DNA of 64,000 bases from the NCBI RefSeq assembly GCF_001570725.1, contig NZ_BCNV01000001.1, forward strand, positions 3,100,001-3,164,000, given 5' to 3'. This document shows, piece after piece, positions 1 through 8,757 of the stretch. The position numbers and the translations under genes are program-made. The stretch comes from Paenibacillus amylolyticus. Its GTDB lineage: Bacteria; Bacillota; Bacilli; Paenibacillales; Paenibacillaceae. Each line of letters begins with the position of its first letter. Position 1 is the stretch's first letter. The notes below the pieces were generated by a model. It was not told the origin of the DNA and made no database searches. It saw nothing but the letters and a program-made list of their open reading frames with translations.

Positions 1-555
1 CGGAAACAGTCTGCCCTTACACGCAATGACCTTATATGCGCTGTTCTCGCTCTCGGTGGGTGTTTTCTCCTACTGACGAACGGCTCGCTCACGCAGTTAT
101 CTGTCTCCTGGCTCGCAGTGATATGGGGGCTGTTATCCGGGGTTTCAGCTGCATTTTATACGCTGTATGCCGTGCAACTGATTAAAAAGTTCGATTCACT
201 TGTTGTGGTCGGATGGGCTATGATCATCGGTGGTCTGGGAATGAGCTTTATTCACCCGCCTTGGCAAATGAATTTTGCCAGCATCAGGCTCGAAACCTAC
301 GGTTATTTGATATTTACGATCATTTTTGGAACCATGATTGCTTTTTGGTTTTATATTGCGAGTCTCAAAAGCCTTACACCCAAGGAAACTAGCCTGCTCG
401 GGAGCGCAGAGCCCCTAGCTGCTGTCGGAACAACCGTCGTATGGCTCCATGAACCTTTTGGCTTCTATCAATGGATTGGTATGGCATGTATTCTTGGCAT
501 GATGCTGGTCATGCAGTCCAATCGTTCAGGGTCCAGCCATAGTAACAACAAATAA
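1..555 (+). CDS. EamA/DMT-family transporter, C-terminal part
   Basis: The frame is open from the first base, so the gene starts outside the window and 184 C-terminal residues are visible. They form about five to six hydrophobic segments separated by short loops. The last part contains a [16 protein letters not shown] stretch followed by a W-x-E-P-F-GF-x-QW-x-G segment, typical of the second EamA repeat of drug/metabolite transporters. It would be an integral membrane permease; the substrate cannot be told. It converges on sigF, with a shared hairpin between them. The family call is good, the substrate unknown. Confidence 0.8.
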   Translation, partial: RKQSALTRNDLICAVLALGGCFLLLTNGSLTQLSVSWLAVIWGLLSGVSAAFYTLYAVQLIKKFDSLVVVGWAMIIGGLGMSFIHPPWQMNFASIRLETYGYLIFTIIFGTMIAFWFYIASLKSLTPKETSLLGSAEPLAAVGTTVVWLHEPFGFYQWIGMACILGMMLVMQSNRSGSSHSNNK

Positions 556-598
556 CCTCCCTCGCCATAATGCGCGATAGAAGGTTGTTAGTTGTCGT

Positions 599-630
599 AT
601 ATTGGTGCATAAGCGCCAATATTGTTGTTG
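599..630. terminator. Hairpin between the convergent transporter gene and sigF
   Basis: ATATTGGTGC and GCGCCAATAT form a 10-bp stem (one G-U pair) with an ATAA loop. It is followed on the plus strand by a T/G-rich tract rather than a clean T run. It lies between two convergent genes and probably ends transcription of the transporter. Confidence 0.5.
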
Positions 631-643
631 TTGCAATCCCGAA

Positions 644-1399
644 TCACTGCGCGATCTGGTCGCGAATGGATTGCAGTATTTTTTTCTCCAGACGTGATAC
701 CTGCACCTGAGATATACCCAGCCTGCTGGCAACCTCGGACTGCGTCTGATCCCGGTAATACCGCAGATAGACGATTAACCGCTCCCGCTCGCTGAGACCA
801 CCGATGGCTTCGTTTAACGCAAGTTTGTCAAACCAACGTTCCTGAGACTCGTCGGCAATCTGGTCCATTAACGTAATGGGATCTCCGTCATTTTCGAATA
901 CGGTCTCATGGATGGAGGTCGGTGGTTTGTTCGCTTCCTGGGCAAATACGACTTCCTCCGGGGTCACCCCCAGCTCTGCGGCTACTTCCTTGATCGTTGG
1001 CAGACGATCCAGATGTTTGGACAGTTCGTCCCTTTTTTTGCGGACTTTATTCGCCATCTCTTTCAGTGAACGACTGACCTTCAGGGTACCGTCATCCCGC
1101 AGGAATCGCTGGATTTCTCCGATGATCATCGGCACCGCGTAGGTCGAGAACTTCACGTCATAACTGAGATCGAATTTGTCCACTGACTTGAGCAGGCCGA
1201 TACAACCAATCTGGAACAGATCTTCCGGGTCATATCCCCTGTTCATAAAACGCTGTACGACGGACCAGACGAGTCTGATGTTGCAGTTCACCAGCGTATC
1301 CCGTGAGACATGGTCACCCGACTGACTGAGCGCAATCAGCCGTTTGACCTCGGCATCGTCCAAATAGGTCTGTGAAGATGGTTTCACTTCAGCATCCAT
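644..1399 (-). CDS. sigF: RNA polymerase sporulation sigma factor SigF
   Basis: This 251-residue sigma-70 family protein is the forespore-specific sigma F, the first compartment-specific factor of sporulation. Visible are region 2 (RLVWSVVQRF, DLFQIGCIGL, FSTYAVPMIIGEIQRFLRDD), region 3, and a C-terminal region 4 helix-turn-helix (QSEVASRLGISQVQVSRLEKK). The length matches the family. It is the last gene of the spoIIA operon, 14 bp after spoIIAB, so it should be co-transcribed with its anti-sigma factor and anti-anti-sigma factor. In the known system SigF is held by SpoIIAB until SpoIIAA is dephosphorylated after septation. Confidence 0.97.
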   Translation of the reverse strand: MDAEVKPSSQTYLDDAEVKRLIALSQSGDHVSRDTLVNCNIRLVWSVVQRFMNRGYDPEDLFQIGCIGLLKSVDKFDLSYDVKFSTYAVPMIIGEIQRFLRDDGTLKVSRSLKEMANKVRKKRDELSKHLDRLPTIKEVAAELGVTPEEVVFAQEANKPPTSIHETVFENDGDPITLMDQIADESQERWFDKLALNEAIGGLSERERLIVYLRYYRDQTQSEVASRLGISQVQVSRLEKKILQSIRDQIAQ

Positions 1400-1413
1400 A
1401 AGAACACCAACCC

Positions 1414-1869
1414 CTAATTATACAATGCTTTCTTGGATTCAATCCTTTTCTTCATCTTGATGGAGGTGCCTCTGCCGGGCTCACTGCTGACTTCGAATTC
1501 ATCCATGAAGTTTTCCATAATGGTGAAGCCCATGCCCGACCGCTCAAGTTCGGGTTTGGACGTATATAGCGGCTGTTTGGCCAGTTCAAGATCTTCGATT
1601 CCTTCACCGCGGTCTTCCACAATAATGGTAATCATGTCTTCCCGAATCTCGGCCTGGATGGACACAACACCTTCGGAGTTATTGTTATATCCGTGGATGA
1701 TGCTGTTGGTTACGGCTTCGGAAATGACCGTCTTCAGGTCACTGAGCTCGTCCATCGTTGGATCAAGCTGGGAGATAAACGCAGCAACGGTTACCCGTGC
1801 AAACGACTCATTCTCTGACTTGGCCGCGAATTGCAGATTCATGAAATTTGTCCCTGTTCCTTCATTCAT
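1414..1869 (-). CDS. spoIIAB: Anti-sigma F factor SpoIIAB (serine kinase)
   Basis: SpoIIAB binds and inhibits SigF and phosphorylates SpoIIAA with ATP. The GHKL ATPase fold is recognisable: the N-box ([14 protein letters not shown]), the G1 box (VEDRGEGI) and the G2 region ([15 protein letters not shown]). The ATG used here overlaps the spoIIAA stop by four bases (ATGA), implying translational coupling and 151 residues. An in-frame ATG at 1842 would begin where B. subtilis SpoIIAB aligns and has its own purine-rich upstream sequence, so the start is uncertain by nine residues. Confidence 0.96.
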   Translation of the reverse strand: MNEGTGTNFMNLQFAAKSENESFARVTVAAFISQLDPTMDELSDLKTVISEAVTNSIIHGYNNNSEGVVSIQAEIREDMITIIVEDRGEGIEDLELAKQPLYTSKPELERSGMGFTIMENFMDEFEVSSEPGRGTSIKMKKRIESKKALYN

Positions 1870-2219
1870 GAGACGACCTCCAGACCTGAGAGAGCAGTTC
1901 CCTCATTTTCGTATATCGGCATAATCTTGAACAAACCCGACATTTCCAGCAAACGGTACACTGGCGAATTGACGTCACATACCACCATCTTGCCGCCTTT
2001 ATTCTTAATGAGCTTGTATCTTCCCAAAATGACACCCAGACCTGAACTATCCATAAATTGCAGATCTTTCAGGCTGAGTACGAGATGCTCGCTTTGTCTC
2101 CGCTGGATAGCTTCATCCATCTGCATCCGTACCATGTCAGCTGTATGGTGATCCAGCTCCCCGGATAATCGTACAATCAGAATCCCGCGATGGTGTTCCA
2201 TTTCCACATGCAAGTTCAC
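1866..2219 (-). CDS. spoIIAA: Anti-sigma F factor antagonist SpoIIAA
   Basis: This STAS-domain protein releases SigF by binding SpoIIAB once dephosphorylated by SpoIIE. The phosphorylatable serine lies in the conserved MDSSGLGV segment near residue 57. The 117-residue length is normal. Translation appears to begin at GTG, preceded by a GGGAGGAG ribosome binding site. It is the first gene of the spoIIAA-AB-sigF operon, with a sigma-H-like promoter just upstream (2252-2281). Confidence 0.96.
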   Translation of the reverse strand: MNLHVEMEHHRGILIVRLSGELDHHTADMVRMQMDEAIQRRQSEHLVLSLKDLQFMDSSGLGVILGRYKLIKNKGGKMVVCDVNSPVYRLLEMSGLFKIMPIYENEGTALSGLEVVS

Positions 2220-2251
2220 GTTTGCTCACTCTCCTCCCTGTCTTGAACAAG

Positions 2252-2281
2252 GATTTCTACGCTTCCGAAGGCTTTTCCTGC
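2252..2281 (-). promoter_or_regulatory. Candidate sigma-H promoter of the spoIIA operon
   Basis: On the minus strand GCAGGAAAA is followed after 12 bases by GTAGAAATC. This resembles the sigma-H consensus (RnAGGAwWW, 11-12 bp, RnnGAATww) with one mismatch. It lies about 33-60 bp before the spoIIAA start, where the known B. subtilis spoIIA promoter is sigma-H dependent. I found no convincing Spo0A box beside it. Confidence 0.5.
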
Positions 2282-2362
2282 CCCCCGACAAAACTAGAAG
2301 AAAACCCCTATTTAACTACAAAATATGTTCGAAGGATGCGTGCATCTCGCAGAAATCGCCGT

Positions 2363-3538
2363 TTAGTCAAACAGGTTGGACGTCGTCCGCTTGAACAGCT
2401 TCCACCAGCCAGCCTTATTCACATCTTGCGGAGCCTGAATGTCGAACTCCTTAATCACGTCGTTGCCCTGGTAGACCACGAGTTTACCTATACTTTGCCC
2501 GGCTTTGATCGGAGCTTTTAATTCTTTGGCAACCAGCAATTCATGACGGATGTCGTTGGATTTGGCTCCTTTGCGCATCAGCACACTATAATTTTGCGTG
2601 GCATTCAGAGGCAACTCGGCAACTTCACCTTTTTCGATTCTCAGACTGCCCAGCAGATCCCCTGCCTTGTAGAGAGCCTTCATCGTATATTGACTAAAGG
2701 CATAGTCAAACATCGAAGACACTTCACTGTTCCGTGTTTTGGTATTCGGTTCACCGAGTACCACAGAAACGACTCGCAGTCCATCCTTGGATGCTGTTGC
2801 AGACAAGCAGAATTTCGCTTCGGATGTGTAACCCGTTTTCAAACCGTCTGCCCCTTGATAAAAACGAACCAGCTTGTTCGTGTTCACCAGCCAGAATGGC
2901 TTTTCTGTATCTTTGCGAAGATAATCCTGATATGCGCCGGTGTACTTCGTAATCCCGGAATGCTTCAGCAATTCACGGCTCATGACGGCAATGTCATGGG
3001 CGGACGAATAATGATTATCGACCGGCAGACCGTTACAGTTGGCAAAATGAGTATCCTTCATACCAAGCTCCTTCGCACGCTCATTCATCAGCTGTACAAA
3101 GGCTTCTTCCGAGCCAGCGATCTTCTCAGCCATCGCTACCGAGGCATCATTGCCTGAAGCCATCGCGATCCCTTTTAACATATCGTCGACCGTCATTTCT
3201 TCTCCGGGCTCCAGAAAGATCTGCGAACCACCCATGGAAGCTGCGTATTCGCTCGTTCTTACTTTGTCCGTCAGCTTCAGCTTGCCCGAGTCAATCGCTT
3301 CGATCGTGAGCAGCATCGTCATAATCTTCGTAATGCTCGCCGGAGGCAGCTGATCATGACTGTTTTTCTCATAAATGACGGTTCCCGTGTCAGCATCCAT
3401 TAAGATCGCAGAGCGCGCCGATGGGGCCAGATCCGTTCCTCCCGCTGCCTTCGGTGTTTCTTCAGCCAATGCCGTTGATGCCATAAGGGACAGCAGGATA
3501 CAAAGGGTCATGAACGATGCCATTATTCTTTTCTTCAC
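2363..3538 (-). CDS. dacF: D-alanyl-D-alanine carboxypeptidase (DacF-type PBP)
   Basis: A low-molecular-mass penicillin-binding protein that removes the terminal D-alanine of peptidoglycan stem peptides. An N-terminal signal peptide (residues 1-25, ending AstALA) precedes the peptidase S11 domain with its three motifs: SxxK in PASITKIM, SxN in ASGNDASVA and KTG in DGLKTGYT. A PBP5-like C-terminal beta domain follows, ending in a basic amphipathic tail that may attach to the membrane. The 391-residue length fits. Its position upstream of spoIIAA matches B. subtilis dacF, which acts in spore cortex synthesis. The ribosome binding site is a strong GAGGAGG. Confidence 0.93.
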   Translation of the reverse strand: MKKRIMASFMTLCILLSLMASTALAEETPKAAGGTDLAPSARSAILMDADTGTVIYEKNSHDQLPPASITKIMTMLLTIEAIDSGKLKLTDKVRTSEYAASMGGSQIFLEPGEEMTVDDMLKGIAMASGNDASVAMAEKIAGSEEAFVQLMNERAKELGMKDTHFANCNGLPVDNHYSSAHDIAVMSRELLKHSGITKYTGAYQDYLRKDTEKPFWLVNTNKLVRFYQGADGLKTGYTSEAKFCLSATASKDGLRVVSVVLGEPNTKTRNSEVSSMFDYAFSQYTMKALYKAGDLLGSLRIEKGEVAELPLNATQNYSVLMRKGAKSNDIRHELLVAKELKAPIKAGQSIGKLVVYQGNDVIKEFDIQAPQDVNKAGWWKLFKRTTSNLFD

Positions 3539-3723
3539 AAGGTTACCTCCTCAAATGACTTGCTTACTGCATGTTCCATGCATGTACTGCTAATCATTGT
3601 CGGCGCGTTTGCAGTAAATTATTCCATCTTACCTATGATTTCCCGAACTTTTTGTGGAAAAGGAGACAACCGCAAAAAAACGCACTGCACTCAACGAATG
3701 AGTAACCGTACGTTCATCACAAC

Positions 3724-3770
3724 AAAAAAAAGGTTACCCCCGATGATTTCTCATACGGAAAGGTAACCTT
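3724..3770 (-). terminator. Rho-independent terminator after punA
   Basis: AAGGTTACC and GGTAACCTT form a 9-bp stem around a 23-base loop. On the minus strand it is followed by a run of eight T. It separates punA from dacF, so dacF needs its own promoter. Confidence 0.85.
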
Positions 3771-3786
3771 CTCTACTCAAACTTGC

Positions 3787-4611
3787 TTACATTTGCGGAA
3801 TAACAGCCAATACCAGCGCCAGGAATGACTCACGAACACGCTCCGTCGTTTCCATCACCTCATCATGTGACAGCGGCTGGTCCAAAATTCCGGCAGCCAT
3901 GTTGCTGATACAGGAAATACCGAGCACTTCCAGGCCTGCATGGCGTGCCACGATCACTTCAGATACAGTGGACATGCCCACTGCGTCTGCGCCCAATGTA
4001 CGCAGCATTTTGATCTCTGCCGGTGTCTCGTAGTTCGGACCAAGCATACCTGCATATACCCCTTCACGTACGTTAAAACCTTGTGATGCAGCCGTATCCT
4101 TCGCCAGCGCGCGCAAACGACGGCTGTATGCTTCCGACAGATCCGGGAAACGTACGCCCAGTGCAGCGTCATTTGGTCCGATCAATGGATTTTTGCCTGT
4201 AAGATTCAAGTGATCCGAGATCAGCATCAAGTCTCCAGCTTCATACGACGTATTCACGCCACCTGCAGCATTCGTTACAAGCAGGCTGCTTACACCCAGT
4301 TCCTTCATAACACGTACCGGGAAGGCTGTCAGTTCCGGACCATATCCTTCGTACATGTGGAAACGGCCTTTCATCATCACCACTGGACGACCTTTGATGG
4401 TTCCGACCAATAGTTCACCTTCATGTCCTTCTACTGTGGACACTGGAAAATGCGGAATATCCTGATAAGCGATACTTACGCCATCTTCAATCAGTTCTGC
4501 CAGTACGCCAAGACCCGAACCCAAAATCAAACCGACTTCCGGCTTGATGGAGCTTTTGCTTTGAATATAAGATGCTGCTTCCGAAATCATTTGTTGGTTT
4601 AGTGCTGTCAT
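3787..4611 (-). CDS. punA: Purine-nucleoside phosphorylase
   Basis: This cytosolic enzyme splits inosine and guanosine with phosphate, giving the free base and ribose 1-phosphate. Features of the trimeric PNP/MTAP family are visible: a phosphate-binding GSGLG near residue 32, HxG around HEGELLVGTI, VTNAAGGVN near residue 115, the GPNYETPAEI segment and the VGMSTVSEVIVARHAG segment. The length of 274 residues is typical. A GGAGG site precedes the ATG. In B. subtilis the phosphopentomutase gene drm lies between xerD and this gene; here it is missing and the two are neighbours. Confidence 0.94.
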   Translation of the reverse strand: MTALNQQMISEAASYIQSKSSIKPEVGLILGSGLGVLAELIEDGVSIAYQDIPHFPVSTVEGHEGELLVGTIKGRPVVMMKGRFHMYEGYGPELTAFPVRVMKELGVSSLLVTNAAGGVNTSYEAGDLMLISDHLNLTGKNPLIGPNDAALGVRFPDLSEAYSRRLRALAKDTAASQGFNVREGVYAGMLGPNYETPAEIKMLRTLGADAVGMSTVSEVIVARHAGLEVLGISCISNMAAGILDQPLSHDEVMETTERVRESFLALVLAVIPQM

Positions 4612-4740
4612 GCGATGTATGTTCCTCCTTGAGTTGAAACGATCCGTCTTATGTATAACGGCGTTTAGATGTATTCAATTTATTTTATCCTAAATCGTCC
4701 CAATGTTCCGCATTTATTTGTGAATGCCCTGCGTCAAAAT

Positions 4741-5631
4741 CTATCTTGCCCTCGGATGATGGGTTTCATAGATTTCTTTCATGGTTTTGCGACCATGATT
4801 GCCATATTGTTGTCCAGGCTGCTCCACGTGACCCAACATGTCTTGAACCGCACGTGTATCCGCCCCATTGGCAATCAGGTGTGCTGCGAACGAATGACGC
4901 AGCGTATGCGGCGTAATTTCTTCCGAAATTCCCGCATCCACCGCCGCTTTTTTGAGCAGCTTCCAGAAGCCTTGCCGGGTTAAACGTCTGCCAGACACAT
5001 TCACGAATAGTGCCTGCTCGTCCGAATCGGTTTTGAGCAACTGATTGCGGAATTCCTCCACATATACACTTGCCCAATGTGCAGCTGGCGCACCGATGGG
5101 AAGAATACGTTCCCTGCCTGCCCCACCGCATCGTATAAAGCGCATGCCAGGCTGTACATCCCGAATGTCGAGCGCAATCAGTTCCGAGACCCGAATACCT
5201 GTAGCATACAATAGCTCAAGCATCGCTCGATCTCTCACGCCCTGCGGTGAACGAATATCAGGCGCTGTCAGCAGTTGTTCGATCTCCGGGATGGTTAACA
5301 CCTGTGGAGGCGTCTTATCCGCTTTGGGAGCTTCCACATCGAACGTAGGGTCCTGTATAATATCACCCCGGCGCATCAAAAAATGAAAGTAGGAGCGCAG
5401 AGATACGATGCTGCGGGCAATCGTTGCGTTGGCACGTCCTGCCTGTTTGAGTTGACCTGCAAACAGGACGACATGCGTGCGTCTGACCTGATCGGCTTCG
5501 CGTATGCCATATTCCTTATCTACAAATTCAATGAACTTGTCCACGTCTCGGAGATACGATTCAAGTGTGCTGCTAGACATCCCTTTATCATCTTCCAAGT
5601 ATAAGGCATAGGCGTGTATCGTCTGTTTCAT
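4741..5631 (-). CDS. xerD: Tyrosine recombinase XerD-like, with altered catalytic segments
   Basis: A 296-residue phage-integrase-family recombinase whose position and length match XerD, which resolves chromosome dimers at dif with XerC. The N-terminal SAM-like domain and the catalytic R (ATGIRVSELIALD), HxxR (HTLRHSFAAH) and following LGH are present. Two catalytic regions look odd. The hairpin usually reading GKGxKER is RCGGAGRER here, one residue short and without the lysine. Between LGH and the presumed tyrosine, VEQPGQQY replaces the usual xDxSTTQxY, also one residue short. The ATG at 5631 has a GGAG site; the window cannot tell clade-specific divergence from damage or sequencing error. 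Confidence 0.85.
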   Translation of the reverse strand: MKQTIHAYALYLEDDKGMSSSTLESYLRDVDKFIEFVDKEYGIREADQVRRTHVVLFAGQLKQAGRANATIARSIVSLRSYFHFLMRRGDIIQDPTFDVEAPKADKTPPQVLTIPEIEQLLTAPDIRSPQGVRDRAMLELLYATGIRVSELIALDIRDVQPGMRFIRCGGAGRERILPIGAPAAHWASVYVEEFRNQLLKTDSDEQALFVNVSGRRLTRQGFWKLLKKAAVDAGISEEITPHTLRHSFAAHLIANGADTRAVQDMLGHVEQPGQQYGNHGRKTMKEIYETHHPRAR

Positions 5632-5706
5632 GTACAACGCTCCTCAACTGACAGATCTGCCGCTTCGGCAGACTGCTCCCGTATTTGCATCCCTGGCTGT
5701 TCGAAG

Positions 5707-5949
5707 CTACTCCCCGTACCAATAGAACAGACGGAGACGCTCCGCCATCGTAGGACGTCCTTCTCCATTACCTGGCCAATCCGTTTCCTGAAATACTTTG
5801 ATCGCATTTCCAGTCGGCATCTGATACTGATCCACAGGTGAGATCCAACCATTGAACAGGTCCAAAACATGATAGAACAGATAAACTAATGCAGCAAAAA
5901 ATATAATAAATCGAATAAAACGGAGCCCTCTCCGCACTGATATAATCAT
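5707..5949 (-). CDS. Small membrane protein of the DUF4227/YqzK family
   Basis: An 80-residue protein with one transmembrane helix (about residues 11-30, FIIFFAALVYLFYHVLDLF), preceded by basic residues and followed by an extracytoplasmic tail of about 50 residues. Size and location between fur and xerD match B. subtilis YqzK. The ATG at 5949 is chosen because AGGAGGGGG lies eight bases upstream; a longer reading frame to 6075 would run through the fur terminator. Function is unknown. Confidence 0.8.
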   Translation of the reverse strand: MIISVRRGLRFIRFIIFFAALVYLFYHVLDLFNGWISPVDQYQMPTGNAIKVFQETDWPGNGEGRPTMAERLRLFYWYGE

Positions 5950-6056
5950 GGGCGTGTCCCCCTCCTGATTCGAATCCGGTATTGTCCTTGAATCAGGGTA
6001 TGTCCATAAACTCAGGTTTATGCCATTCGGGGTAAACTCCAGATCACTCCGGTGCC

Positions 6057-6093
6057 AAAAAAGCTCTCCCGTCAAAACCGCCGGTGAGAGCTT
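6057..6093 (-). terminator. Rho-independent terminator after fur
   Basis: On the minus strand AAGCTCTC and GAGAGCTT form an 8-bp stem, extended inward by partial ACCGGCGG/CCG pairing, followed directly by TTTTTT. It lies 15 bp past the fur stop codon. Confidence 0.85.
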
Positions 6094-6107
6094 GAAGATA
6101 TGCTATG

Positions 6108-6575
6108 TTATTCTTCATCTTTGGGTTTCTGTTCATTTTTAGCTTTGCAACGATAACAAATTCCATGAAAGTCCAGTCGGTGATCTACTACCGAAAAGTT
6201 AAATTCCTGCTCCAAACGCTCTTCAAGCGGTCCAAGCCAGTCTTCACGTATTTCATCCATACTTCCGCATTGAACACAGATTAAGTGATGATGGTGATGC
6301 TTGGATGTATCTCCGCGCAGATCATAACGCGCTACACCGTCGCCGAAGTTGATTTTCTCTACAACATGCAGCTCACTCAGCAGTTCGAGGGTACGGTACA
6401 CGGTTGCCAGACCGATTTCGGGAGCCTTTTCTTTAACGAGCATGAATACGTCTTCTGCGCTCAGATGATCTTCTTCATTCTCAAGAAGTACTCTTACGGT
6501 GGCTTCCCGCTGGGGCGTTAATTTATATCCTTGGGACTGTAGTTGCTGCTTAATTTTATCGATCCGTGCTTCCAT
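6108..6575 (-). CDS. fur: Ferric uptake regulator Fur
   Basis: A 155-residue Fur-family metal-dependent repressor. The N-terminal winged helix (residues about 10-85) contains LTPQREATVRVLL and the DNA-recognition helix region GLATVYRTLELL. The dimerisation half has the HHHHHLICVQCG metal site and a second pair CYRC, giving the two CxxC structural zinc ligands. These features fit Fur itself better than PerR or Zur, and the position beside yqzK and xerD agrees. Several Fur-box-like operators lie in this window (22210, 23368, 24417, 25516, 26507). The ribosome binding site is GGGAGG. Confidence 0.93.
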   Translation of the reverse strand: MEARIDKIKQQLQSQGYKLTPQREATVRVLLENEEDHLSAEDVFMLVKEKAPEIGLATVYRTLELLSELHVVEKINFGDGVARYDLRGDTSKHHHHHLICVQCGSMDEIREDWLGPLEERLEQEFNFSVVDHRLDFHGICYRCKAKNEQKPKDEE

Positions 6576-6682
6576 TTTCTCCCTCCCCCTAGGAAATCAC
6601 TGCACACTGCAACTTAACCCACTCTTTTCATTATAGGGGGAGTGCGTAATTAAAGTCAACATTTTACACTATACGATGCACG

Positions 6683-7312
6683 TTAGGCTGGTAGTAGCAT
6701 TGGTGTGACCCAGCGCATCATCGCAGGTGTAACCCATGTTTCAAAAGACGCCACGCCGAGTAGCAGTGCAGCCATGACCAAAGTTAACACTATATATGAA
6801 GCAAACGGCCTTTGTCGACCCGGTGTTCGCTGCATCAAAACACGATTACGAATGATGTATAACGAGAACGTCATGGCCGCCACACTGCAGATCAGCAGAA
6901 TCGGAATGACGAACAAATTATGCGGTGCCACGGACACCAATGCAAACAGCAGCCCTTTCCAGGAATACTGCCCAACAAGGTACCCCACTGTGAATCCAAT
7001 GAGCACACCTTTCAGAAAATCCAGAACCAGTATACCGGGCAATCCGACGACGGATAAACCCAGAATAAAGATCAGACCTACCCATTTCAGATGAAGCATG
7101 GCAATATCCCAATATGCCCCCGTCTCAGTCACTTGTGCGCTGTGCTGCACGGTCATGAAAAAATTGCCGAGATAACCCTCCAGATCCTGACGTTGCTCAA
7201 GAGACAATGCATTGACCATGAGTGCGCCAAAAATGACGCCGACCAGAAACAAGACAGCCACGAATACATATAACGAAGTCTGACCTTTAAATGTAAAGTA
7301 AGAAGAGCGCAT
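6683..7312 (-). CDS. spoIIM: Stage II sporulation protein M
   Basis: A polytopic membrane protein of 209 residues with about five transmembrane segments. The segment GKGLLFALVSVAPHNLFVIPIL is cut short here as SVAPHNLFVIPIL; the P-H-N motif is characteristic of the SpoIIM family. With SpoIID and SpoIIP it degrades septal peptidoglycan for forespore engulfment, SpoIIM being the membrane anchor. The frame is open upstream to 7492, but that extension is cysteine/arginine-rich and unlike the family. The ATG at 7312 is preceded by AAAGGGGA and gives the usual length. Confidence 0.92.
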   Translation of the reverse strand: MRSSYFTFKGQTSLYVFVAVLFLVGVIFGALMVNALSLEQRQDLEGYLGNFFMTVQHSAQVTETGAYWDIAMLHLKWVGLIFILGLSVVGLPGILVLDFLKGVLIGFTVGYLVGQYSWKGLLFALVSVAPHNLFVIPILLICSVAAMTFSLYIIRNRVLMQRTPGRQRPFASYIVLTLVMAALLLGVASFETWVTPAMMRWVTPMLLPA

Positions 7313-7464
7313 ACAGGTACGAGTCCCCTTTCCGGTTATCATGCTGCAAGGATTCTCAAATCCATCCTCATAGTCATTCTTATGAACCGGAACGCACCTG
7401 TATGACTTCTTGTCCAGATTGGCTCTACGTGAAGCGAAGCTATATGAGTGGAACCTTGGAGTAT

Positions 7465-7530
7465 TACACGGGTCACTACGATGACAGAACAACCTTTCGA
7501 TCGCTGTTATGTGTAAATGTTTAGTTCAAT
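7465..7530. repeat. Short copy of intergenic repeat family A
   Basis: The stretch CACTACGATGACAGAACAA, then a CGATCGCTGTTAT block and GTGTAAAT...TTCAATTTATATA, repeats the two ends of the longer element at 20767-20959 without its central part of about 95 bases. It lies just upstream of spoIIM and touches the 3' end of the EndoQ-like gene. Confidence 0.7.
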
Positions 7531-8755
7531 TTATATATTCTGAAGATTTCACCTGAACAGCAACTTTACCATACGTGCCTCCACCTCCGGAGGACAACTC
7601 CAGTTGTCCGTTCCGTGCGGCCACGATTAGGCCTGCCAGCACAGGTCCTACAACCGCAGCAAGTTCTCCCTCACGGGTGCGATGAAGTACATTCATTTCC
7701 GTACCAAAATGGTTCAGGAGTTGGCGCAGTTTGGCTTTGCCAAGTCCCGGAATGAACTCTAGTGGCACCTGATAATGATAGGCAGGTCTGTTTGCAGGAA
7801 CCTGAGGATTCTCCCGATCAGAGATTGCCAGAATGCGGTCCAGCACCCCCTGAACCAGCTTCAGACTACCACAGTGCGGACAACGCTCTGCTGACATCGC
7901 TTGATCATCCATAATGCTGCCACATGCTGCACAGTAGGTACGATGATACTTGCCTAGCCTTGGATTCAGTCCATAATTGGCAGCAATGCTCCTGCCAGCT
8001 TCTCCTTGAAGTGCCATACGGAACTCATCAAAAGAAGGGGCAGCAACTTGCAGTTCGTTATACTCCCGTCCAATCTTACCGAGAGAGTGGGCATCCGAAT
8101 TGGTCAGGAACGGAACGTGATCCAATTCCTGAATATAACTGGCCATCGATGAATCAGAGCTTAAGCCCAGCTCGACAGCATCCACAAGACGGGTATCCAG
8201 CACATCGCCCATACGGGGGGCTGTACTGCCATAGATACCTTTATGCGGTGTAAATACATGTGCAGGCACAATAAGCCCACCACGTGCCTTAATCTCGGCT
8301 TGCATCTCTAGAGCGGGCACGTAGACACGCTGAGAACTGAGATTCACATTTTTCATATAACGTTTCATCCAGTCCGTGAAGGACTTCATCGTTTTCAGAT
8401 CACGGAAGTACGCCAGCATATGGAACTCACGCATTCCAGGCTCGCGCAGCTCAATCTCTGTACCCAACAAAATGGTGGTGTCCTGGTAGGCAATGCCGCC
8501 TCCCTCAATCTCGGACATCGTACCACTCTCCAGCAACTGCTCAATATCCATCTGTACAACTGGAGAATGACAATCAATAACACCAAGCAAATGAATTCCT
8601 TTGCGATCCGATGCTTCCCGAGCAACATTCTCAAATGTCAGATCCCGACTGCCACTGATTTTAACGGCCTCGCCGCGAGACGTACGTCCTATGTGAATAT
8701 GCAGGTCTGTATAGCAGGGTTCCCACAAGGTGGACGTTGCCAATTGATCTTGCAT
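7526..8755 (-). CDS. Endonuclease Q-like PHP-domain protein (YqxK/TIGR00375 type)
   Basis: A 409-residue protein with an N-terminal PHP metallohydrolase domain (TDLHIHIG near residue 17, VIDCHSP, GTEIELRE, IVPAHVFTPH, LTNSDAHS), a four-cysteine zinc ribbon (CAACG...CPHCG, around residues 280-305) and a C-terminal helix-hairpin-helix segment (FIPGLGKAKLRQLL). This layout matches EndoQ, which cuts DNA 5' of uracil, hypoxanthine and abasic sites; activity here is inferred. The ATG at 8755 follows the nudF stop by two bases and has AGGACGG upstream; an upstream GTG at 8791 has no such site. Confidence 0.85.
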   Translation of the reverse strand: MQDQLATSTLWEPCYTDLHIHIGRTSRGEAVKISGSRDLTFENVAREASDRKGIHLLGVIDCHSPVVQMDIEQLLESGTMSEIEGGGIAYQDTTILLGTEIELREPGMREFHMLAYFRDLKTMKSFTDWMKRYMKNVNLSSQRVYVPALEMQAEIKARGGLIVPAHVFTPHKGIYGSTAPRMGDVLDTRLVDAVELGLSSDSSMASYIQELDHVPFLTNSDAHSLGKIGREYNELQVAAPSFDEFRMALQGEAGRSIAANYGLNPRLGKYHRTYCAACGSIMDDQAMSAERCPHCGSLKLVQGVLDRILAISDRENPQVPANRPAYHYQVPLEFIPGLGKAKLRQLLNHFGTEMNVLHRTREGELAAVVGPVLAGLIVAARNGQLELSSGGGGTYGKVAVQVKSSEYIN

Positions 8756-8757
8756 TC

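Noticed and set aside
2543..3157. 204-codon plus-strand open frame opposite dacF
   Set aside because: It lies fully antisense to a gene with all PBP motifs, lacks a ribosome binding site and gives a composition unlike a real protein.
7313..7492. 60-codon N-terminal extension of SpoIIM
   Set aside because: Cysteine- and arginine-rich, runs into the family A repeat, no ribosome binding site; the ATG at 7312 has AAAGGGGA and gives family length.
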